Shown piece after piece: positions 56,511-64,000 of a stretch of 64,000 nucleotides of DNA. The stretch comes from Moniliella sp. 'wahieum' (taxonomy: Eukaryota; Basidiomycota; Moniliellomycetes; Moniliellales; Moniliellaceae): assembly GCA_003971905.1 (NCBI GenBank), contig RSEE01000159.1:31999-95998 (forward strand), given 5' to 3'. A program made the translations under genes and the position numbers. Within the stretch, counting starts at the first letter, position 1. Every line of letters begins with the position of its first letter. A model generated the notes under the pieces. The model worked only from the letters and a program-made list of their open reading frames with translations, was not told where the DNA came from and ran no database searches.

Positions 56511-59132
56511 ATGTCCTCTGTGCCCCATTGGGCCATGTCCGCCTCTTCCAGTGGCACGGGCGGCATGGACATCGCCATTCCCTCCTCGGCTCCAAGAGCA
56601 GCTTTACCCTTGCCTTATTTTCGCTCTAATTATCCGTCTCAGGGGTCGCACCAAGGACTGCACTCCCCCAGCCTAACCGTCAGGGGGAGGGGATCCGTCA
56701 GGAAAGTGCCGCCCTCTTCTCCTCCCCTCATCGACCCTCTGGTGACCTCACCTCTCTTCAACCCACCCCTCACTCCGTCGCCATCGCGGCTCTCGCGGGA
56801 GATCTATCCACTGTCCGTTCCGCTCTTGCTTCAGGCATCTCCCCCAACCATTCTCATGGAGGAATCACTCTTTTGCATGCCGCCTCGGCCGCAGGGCACC
56901 AAGACGTGGTCTCCCTCCTTTTGGCTCATGGCGCCAACCCAACTCTGCCGCGGTGGAATCCGACACGTTCCGCTTCCTCCCCTCTTCCGTCATCTGGTGT
57001 GCCCGCGGTGCCCCAGGGTGCTACTGCCCTCCATTTAGCGGTGGCCAACTCACACCCCAAGGTGGTCAAATTGCTGCTCGAAGCAGGTGCCCGGCCAGAT
57101 GCCCTTGACGCCAATGGTACCACCCACTCGAGTTGGCAAGAGAGGCTGCACGCGCCCTCCTCAACCAAAGCCACGAGCAATCTCTCCCACAAGGGAGGCA
57201 CTCCCGTGCAAGAAGTCCATGATTGACTGTTCCGACGGCTTTGGTTCATCCTACTCTGTGATAGGCACCGATAATCCAACCCCTTCCTCCTCTTCCCTTG
57301 CTTCTTGCCGGAAAAAACTGAGCCCTGCGTCCTTGGAATGGAGCTATCCTCAGTCTTTTTCCGCCAAGGGAAGCGCCAACACGTATATTCTCACTCCCCA
57401 TTCTCCTCCCCCAACCCCTCACCACCACCAAAGTCACACAATCCTGCCCTACTTCGATCCATGCTGCTCACATACCCTCGAGCCCAGTCACCCCACAATG
57501 GTCCATTCTCCCCCCTCATCGCCTTCTCTTCAAAATCCAGCGTTCCCTGGTTCTTTCCTTCGTTCTTCCGCTTTCCCCCGCCCAGTTCCCAAGACACATC
57601 ATCATGAACTGGACTCCTCCGGCGTGTCCACTCTCACCCATCGCTCTGGCCCTTCATCTCCTCCTCTCCCAACAGCAGTGTAGGCTGGGGGCCGCGCTAC
57701 CCCGCTCTCGGTCAGGGGGGGCGATTCAACCGCGCCGACCGTCGCTACCGAGCATCACTGAACGGAAGGTCTCCATCTTGAAGGAGCCCCATTCGGCCTA
57801 CAACGTCGCCACCACATCCTGGCCTCGTGACGGGACAGACAGGCGGACAGTACAGTATCAGTACTAAGGACGAGTGGGAAGAGTTGGCGTCGCACTCGCC
57901 TCCCTCTCGCTCTTCCCCACCCCCAATCGTGGGTGGAGCATGGTACACCCCGTTGGCATGCCTGCCGGGCGATCGCCCTCTTCCGTTCCCAGGAAGCAGC
58001 ACACTACTCTCGGAAGAGACGGGGTTCTCGACGAACCTCGCCAACGGTTTTGTCCCCTCCCCCATCGCCAGGCTCACCGGGTTTAGGATGCTTACTTCCC
58101 ATACCTCTGAATCCTCTTTCGGCCTCGGCCCAAGCAGCAGCCATCCTCCAGCACAGCCCCACAGGGGAGACGCTAACGCACCAACTCGCGTCCTTGGGAA
58201 GCGTTGCAGCGGGAACGCAATTCTGGCCCAAAGGGGTTTTCTCCCCAAGACGGGGGAAGGCGATGGGCACCGCCTCTCGCCCCGGCCATGCGCTCGTCCT
58301 GGCGCGCTGCGCCACTCACCCTCTTCTTTTGCCACCCTCGTTCCGCCGGCATCAGGTCTCGCTGCTCGTCGGGGGCCATGGATCAGGCCCTGCCCCATTG
58401 CACCCGCCCCCCTCGCTTTCTTCGGGGAGTTCCAAATGGAAAGGCAACCAATCCCCCTGGAAACCGGTTGGTCCTCCGGCACCCGATTCCACCGAGGAGA
58501 CTGCCATTTTTGTCATCTCCGATGCCACCTCCCCGAATGCTGTGCCTGATGAACCCACGTCACTTGGCGCCGGGACGTGCCGAGCTTGCGTCCGCTGCCT
58601 AATGTGATACCGATCGGGTCCGACGTCTCGTTCCTCGCCCGTATCGTCTTCCTACCCTTCCTGCATGCCAGAATTGGAGACGAGCGGCCCCAATCCCTGC
58701 CGGCCAGTCGTGCTACCCGTGACCATGCAGCCACTTCGTTCTGCGCCCGCTCAGTTCGCCGCACCATTTGGTAGGGGCGGCGCCAGCCGGTTCCGCCAGA
58801 TGGAAGAAGGCGAGGGATCGATCTGGTCGCGTTCCTGGAGCGTGGGGGGCGAAGAAACGTCCTGTCTTCCGGGCCCGGCTCAGCCTACCCAACGCTTTCG
58901 TACTGGCTCGATGGACGCTCTGCGTCCGCTGGCCAAGGCCTCCTTTCCCCTCCTCCGACGGTCCGAGTCAGCCACGCGGCCTTGGGAGGACGTGTGGACG
59001 TCCGAGGCGGATGAAGGTAGGTGCGCCACAAGTCCTGCTAAACCCTTCCGTTCCGCCTCGGCCTACCCCGTCATTCGACGGGTCAAGTCCGAGGCGCTCG
59101 GAGTGGTGCACAAGATGTTTGACAAGAAGTAG
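56511..59132 (+). CDS. Ankyrin-repeat protein with long Ser/Pro-rich tail
   Basis: The ATG at 56511 starts MSSVPHWAMSASSSGTGGMD. Two ankyrin repeats are clear: GITLLHAASAAGHQDVVSLL with LAHGANPTLP, and GATALHLAVANSHPKVVKLL with LEAGARPDALDANGTTPLEL. A low-complexity tail of several hundred residues follows across shifting frames (SPPPTPHHHQSHTILPYFDP, FSTNLANGFVPSPIARLTGF, ASRFRQMEEGEGSIWSRSWS) and ends YPVIRRVKSEALGVVHKMFD-KK at 59132. It is possible that the region beyond about 57220 is a separate gene, since one ankyrin frame stops there (near 57216). Partner and pathway are unknown. Confidence 0.65.
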
Positions 59133-59152
59133 CCCCCTTGCTCTCCCCTCCT

Positions 59153-59169
59153 GAACGTTGAATGTTGAA
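59153..59169. repeat. GAACGTT/GAATGTT heptamer pair
   Basis: GAACGTT GAATGTT GAA in the 246-bp convergent gap between the ankyrin gene and the leftward unknown gene. Confidence 0.5.
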
Positions 59170-59378
59170 GCCTCTATTGTCACCTGTATGGCACCCCGTC
59201 GCCTTTCCTTCAGTGCCTATTGCTGTCCCCTCTCTTTGTCCCACCTACCTACAACACGATTCTTTACGCTCTTTCGCGCCTGCATATATCCCTGCCTCCC
59301 GTACTGATCCCCCCCCCCGTGCACTAGTTACCCTCGTTACATGTTTCCCCACCCTCAATTTCATGGAAAAAAGGAAGA

Positions 59379-62300
59379 CTACTCGGTCCCTACACTCTTC
59401 TTCCCCGCATCTCCTTCGGGCCAGGAAGGGTTAACGGGGCGTAAGTGTGGCTGGCAATCTGGACTGTAGCGGAGTCCAATGCGTGTGACCAACTGGGCCA
59501 CCCGGCGCACCAAGGCCGAGGGCGGCGCGGCGCGGTTGCGTTCCACCTCGCGCTCCAGCGTAGCATAGGCATCTAACCGGTGAGGCAGCTCGGGCCCGCG
59601 CTCCAAAGTGATTCGCAGCCCCAGCACGTGCAGCTGGGACACAAGACAGCCCGCATGGGCGTACGCTGCACCAGGGGTCCGGGTTAGTATCTGATTCCCT
59701 CTAACCAAGAGGGAGTGGAGTGAAGGGATTGGAGCAGGGGGTACATACCTTCTGCCGCATGATCCAGATACTGAGTTGCCTGGTCCCAATGCGCTCGCGC
59801 CATATCCTGCGCTGCCGACATGGATCCAGCGACACTGCTGGCCAACAGACCTAGTTCGACCTGGGCCAGATCGAGGTAGGCGCCAGCGCGTGTTTCCGGA
59901 TTGGGGTCGATGCAGGCCAAAGCGGCGGCGGTGGGCCATTGTCGTACCACCCGCTGTGCCTGCGGGGCAAGGTGAGCAGCAGCCAAGGTACCCGCTGCCG
60001 AGAGCAAGATAGACCGTGCTTCCCTCCCATTCCCGTTCCCCCCCGCTTCGGATGCAGCAAGCGAGAGGGATGCCAGGTCGGCCAATCCGAGCGTGGCTAC
60101 ATGTTGCCGTGCCCAGGGGATACCCTCGGCCAAGGCCGCGCCAAGGAGCTCGTCCTTTCTCGAGGACGGAGGCGGCAAGCCAGCCCAGACACGTGGGTTA
60201 GGCGCAAGTACATGGGGCGCAGGATCGAGGAGCCCTTGGTCCTGGAGGAAAGTAAGATCGCCCAGACGCTCGGCACGACGAGCCTGCAGGGCCAGGATGC
60301 CACCTACACAGGCCAGCCAGCCGGGATAGGAAGGGTGAGTAGAGCGCGACGACCGTTGGATGCAACACTTGGCCTAGCGCAGAGGTATACTCCCCTCTCA
60401 GGGCCGTGCGACGCGCTGAGATAAGAAGCGCATCGAGGGGATGCAGTTTCGGCGGCTGCCCAGGTGACGCGGTACTGCTGGGATTCGGGGGGGCACCCAA
60501 CGCACTGGCCAAGGCGGCGGAGGAAGGTCGGGAGAGGGAGGATGGGGTGCAGCGCCCAGGACCAAGGGGAAGGAAGACCGCCGCAAGGCATGGGCCAGGA
60601 GTACATCGGATGCTGCAGTGTTCCCTACCACACCCCAGAGGTGAGCACGAAGTGCATCCGCTCGAACCGAAGTGCGGGCCACACTAGCCCGCGGCTCGAG
60701 GGGGCGAGCTTGGGCAGTGGTGGTGGTGGTAACGGGTACGATGGAGGACCCGATCCCGGCTCCGGAGACAGGATGGCCGTTGCCTGCGCCCCGGCTCCGA
60801 GAAGCACGAGGGCGATGGGTGGAGGCATAGACCGCATGGACCCGGGCCCCCCAGAGCAGCGACCGCTCTGCAGGAGCTGAAGCCATGACGGAGACAATGG
60901 GACCAGGGGAGGGGTTCGCTCCCCCGCCCCGCAAGCTGCGTGGCCAGGTAAGGCTGGTAAGAGCGTTCAACGCCTGGACAGGGCCAAGGGTGCGGGTATA
61001 GAAGTAGCCGAGCGAGACATGCCAGAGCGTCTCGCCGGAAAAGGGTGTCAGAAGAGAGAAATCCACCCCTTCGGGGGGAAAGCGAGCGGGGAAGGCACGC
61101 TGGGCCTCCCCTTGCGTATCAGTGGGTTGTTTTGTCTTGGAGGTGGGGCGGGTGTTGAGAGCAGCACATCGAGAGAGGAGAGCAGCACATAGGGCCATCG
61201 CATCCCGGTCCTGGGCCAAACGCGCGTGCGAAGAAGCCTCACGTGCCATCTTTGCTGCAACGCGGGCAACAGAGGAGACCTCTATTGGAACATAAGGCGA
61301 GGAAGTGGAGTCCTTTGGCCCTGACGAGAGCAATGGCGGAGGTGGGGATGAGAGCTGGAGCGCTGCCGACCCATCTGAGCATAGTGGTGCAGTTTCATGT
61401 TCTGATCCAGGTGGGACATAGTCAAAGAAGCTTCGTAATGCCTCGGGAGCGAGAGATCGGTCCCCGACCAAAGGGATTGCACAAAGCGATCTAACGCGTC
61501 ACTCGGGCTTCATACTCGCCCTCCTTCCGTGGATAGAAGGCCGCCAGCTCCTCGGCCCCTGGTTGGGCTAGGCGGTGCTGTGGGTAAGGCACCATTTCAT
61601 TGGGGTAATGGGAGAGTCGCCATGGAGGTCCGTACCGTCAGAATTGTCGCGAGATAATTTCACGCGAAACAGGCGGGAGAGCAAGGCGAGCGGGACAGGG
61701 CGGGTAAAGGAGTAGAAGTCGACCAAGCTGGGTCGCTATGTACCCAACGGCGCCAGAGTTTCGTAACGACGAGCCTGCCCGCTCGGGAAGAAGGCTCCAT
61801 CTGAGCCGTGCCCTGCGTATCTGGACTCCGAGGAAGCTCCGAGTATAGAACGGCATAGATGAAGGCACCACAGACGCAGAAGAGGGCGTGAGGCCATCCC
61901 TTCCTCCCAACGCAGACACAGGGGCAGGCCGAATGGCCGCGTTGAAATAGGTTGTGATCCATGCTGAGGACATACCGGGTTTGGGCATGTGGTGCTCCTC
62001 GGTTGTTGTGGTGGCGTGGTCAATCCCGCCTGTTCGATTGCGAGAGGTGGAGCTGGCGCTGGCGTCGCCCATGTCGAAGAAGAACGTGTTAAGGTCGCGT
62101 TGTGTTTGAGTGAGCCGATGCGAGCAGAAACTGGCGCCACAACCGCAGCAGTAGTCAAGGCTAGGGCCATTGTCACTATCTTGGCATCTGGCAAAGCCGG
62201 ACTGCTAGGCTCGGTTGAGGAAGCGGGGGCGGCAACCAGGAGGACACGAGCTGCATGGCACTTGCCCTTGGAGAGACTGGAGCCAGAGCACAGCATTTGT

Positions 62301-62777
62301 GTGGCAGATCCACTGCCGAGAAGTGGCGGACTGCAAAGAGCATGGCTGCTGCCAGTGCTTCCTGGACCAGGGAGCGAGAAATTGGGCGCTTGGGCCTCGC
62401 GTTGGCGGGGAGAGCAGAAGGGCCAGAGCCAGCTGGGGACGATGGGGGTTGGACATCGTCGAATGGGTGCCCGATGTCCGCTGTGGAAGGAGACTGGCTG
62501 GATAAGGAGGAGTGGGTGGGACTGGAATGCGACGACTTGGGGCCATTTTGCTCGGCCACTGGACAGCCGCGTCGGCGGCGTCGGCGAGCCACACCGCGTT
62601 GGCCCCGACGGTGGCCACGTGCTGGAGGAGGGCAAACACGGCGATGCCATCGGGGGTGATGGCGCCGGGCTTGGCCGTGGCGGCGATGGACATGGCGGGA
62701 GGCGGTGTGGTGGTGGATGTTGTTGCGGTCGGTGCGGTGCGCGGGGGAGCGCGTGGGTAGAAGTCACTCGGCTCCAT
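59379..62777 (-). CDS. Unrecognised Ala/Pro-rich protein
   Basis: I do not recognise this protein. The ATG at 62777 starts MEPSDFYPRAPPRTAPTATT and leads to a segment AVFALLQHVATVGANAVWLA. The middle has SHYPNEMVPYPQHRLAQPGA and EELAAFYPRKEGEYEARVT, then VSSVARVAAKMAREASSHAR and LLTPFSGETLWHVSLGYFYT. The C-terminal part, from RKDELLGAALAEGIPWARQH, is Ala-rich and helical, with LAQVELGLLASSVAGSMSAA, and looks like a TPR-type superhelix. It ends DAGKKSVGTE at 59379. An intron lies near 59669-59750. Several frame shifts exist, and two genes cannot be excluded. It is divergent from SIN3, with 150 bp between the start codons. Confidence 0.55.
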
Positions 62778-62927
62778 ATTCACCCCGGCAAACAGCAGCC
62801 CCCAGCGAGAAGAAGCGGAATGGGACACGCGCAGAGTGGGGGGAGTGTCCACGCCAGGCAGCCTCGCTATAAACGCTCCGCGCACCCTCCCCCCACCACC
62901 GCCACCACCACCGGCGCAGCGCATGGG

Positions 62928-64000
62928 ATGGTGCTGGTGTGTATCCGGCGATACGAGCGAATGCTGGGCTGCTCTGGTGCTGACACAACCCGCTGTGTGA
63001 TCTCAGGCGCCACAGGATGCGCTTGCCTTCCTCAACCAAGTCCAGCTAGCCTGGCAGCTCGGCCAGGCGTTTCCCCAGCGTCCTTCGCCTTCTGTCCGAT
63101 TTTGAGAATGGCGTGTGCGACGTGGCCAGCTTAAGTACCAAGTTCGTCGACTTGCTTCGAGTCATCCGAACCTCATTTCCAAGTTCCATGTACTTCTCGC
63201 TCCTGCCGATTCCAATGACGCTGTGTCCCCTGCCCACTGCGCTACGCTCTGTCCGAACCCTGCGACACTTTTTACGCCACCTATCCCACTCCCTCTACCG
63301 CAGCTGGCATGATGGAGGTGCGCCCCGCCGTGTTTTGGGAACAGGTCCGACAGGTCTGGGCGATCCTTCGGTGTACACCGAGTTCCTTCAGCTTGTCCAT
63401 CTGTACTCACAACACACGATTGATCTACCCACCTTCCTCGACCGGTCCGCAGCGTTTCTTGGAGGGGACCCAGACTTATGGGGTACATTGGTATCTCTCG
63501 TGTCTTCTTCACCTCCTCAAACCACTATCCTCCCCGATTGAGCGTCTTAATCCTTCGTACCAGTTCCTCTCGGATTCTCGCGAACGCGCAGCCAAGTGCA
63601 GCGGCGGAGAGACGCACTGTAACGAAGTATTGAACGACGAGTGGTTTGCGGACCCTATTGCGTGGACGGATGGAGATGCGCTGGAGCCGTTCCGCAAAAT
63701 TGGGCCGAGGAAGCTCTGTTTCGCACCGAAGAGGAGCGACATGAACTGATTTTTATCTCAACCGTCATTCGGCGAGCCATTCCTTTCTTCAAACAGTTTA
63801 TCATCTCATCGACGCCCTTCCGCTGAACGAGCAAGCGAGATATACTCTTTCCCCGACTTGGATCCCGGAGCTCGAACTGCATACATTGTCACGATCAAGA
63901 AAGTCTATGGGCCACACAGTTTGGCCCGGCGGTGATTGACGCTCTCCATTTCACCTGCACAGACATCCCCACAATTTTGTCCCGGTTGCAAAAAAAAGGA
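62928..64000 (+). CDS. SIN3: Sin3 histone deacetylase corepressor (5' part)
   Basis: Scaffold of the Rpd3/Sin3 deacetylase complex. A 9-nt first coding exon (62928-62936, MVL) and a 70-nt intron (62937-63006) join to APQDALAFLNQVQLAWQLGQ, the first helix of PAH1; RRLASSHPNLISKFHVLLAP follows. PAH2 reads RPAVFWEQVRQVW, DPSVYTEFLQLVHLYSQHTI and FLDRSAAFLGGDPDLWGTLV. The Sin3 domain starts with PSYQFLSDSRERAAKCSG and EVLNDEWFADPIAWTDG, then KNWAEEALFRTEEERHEL and HLIDALPLNEQARYTLSPDL. Frame shifts lie near 63100, 63300, 63540, 63700 and 63760. The spacers between PAH domains are shorter than usual. The rest is beyond the window. Confidence 0.9.

Noticed and set aside
61989-63134. 381-residue plus-strand open frame
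   Set aside because: It runs antisense to the leftward unknown gene and across the SIN3 start in a different frame; no family motif.

Overview
The window is nuclear DNA of a gene-dense, GC-rich fungus, most likely a basidiomycete yeast or smut-type fungus. The evidence is GT-AG introns of about 38-140 nt with CTAAC-type branch sites, short intergenic gaps, and a set of fungal housekeeping genes. I cannot name the species. Ustilaginomycotina is a guess from compact gene structure only. I see no bacterial operons, CRISPR arrays, or convincing tRNA or rRNA genes.

Layout from left to right: a partial dynein light intermediate chain (-); a secreted RNase T2 (-); a complete 1.39-kb non-autonomous LTR retroelement with a CTCCC target-site duplication; a TXNDC17-type thioredoxin (-); a PCL-type (Pho85-partner) cyclin (+); the ubiquitin E4 ligase Ufd2 (+); PDCD5 (+); DNAJC9-like J-protein (-); an SR splicing factor (-); AP-3 mu (+); P5C dehydrogenase (-); a secreted-type purine nucleoside permease (-); and an intronless NAD(P)-binding protein (-).

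From 29.3 to 35.5 kb there is a group of nuclear genes for mitochondrial proteins (NDUFA8, uL13m, NDUFA13/GRIM-19, a DUF3429/TMEM69-like membrane protein) around the CDC7 kinase. It is followed by an Axl2-like cadherin-domain budding protein (-), a 3.9-kb gene-poor stretch, a secreted FrsA/AYG1-type hydrolase (+), a Nudix hydrolase (+), a multi-RRM protein (-), the spliceosomal CWC21 (+), an ankyrin-repeat protein (+), an unrecognised Ala/Pro-rich protein (-), and a partial Sin3 corepressor (+) running off the right end.

Two things dominate beyond gene content. First, many conserved proteins are split between frames by single-base shifts, often at G/C homopolymers. Several neighbours (TXNDC17, PDCD5, NDUFA8, uL13m, the SDR) are intact, so uncorrected sequencing indels are more likely than gene decay. 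Gene spans are therefore given as outer limits rather than clean exon sets. Second, the intergenic gaps hold a repeated design: 2-3 tandem copies of a 7-bp unit, usually containing a short palindrome. The same heptamers (TGACGCG, GTTCAAC, TAAGGCC, GAGATCT, TGATCGA) recur at distant sites and on both strands. I have no established explanation for this pattern.
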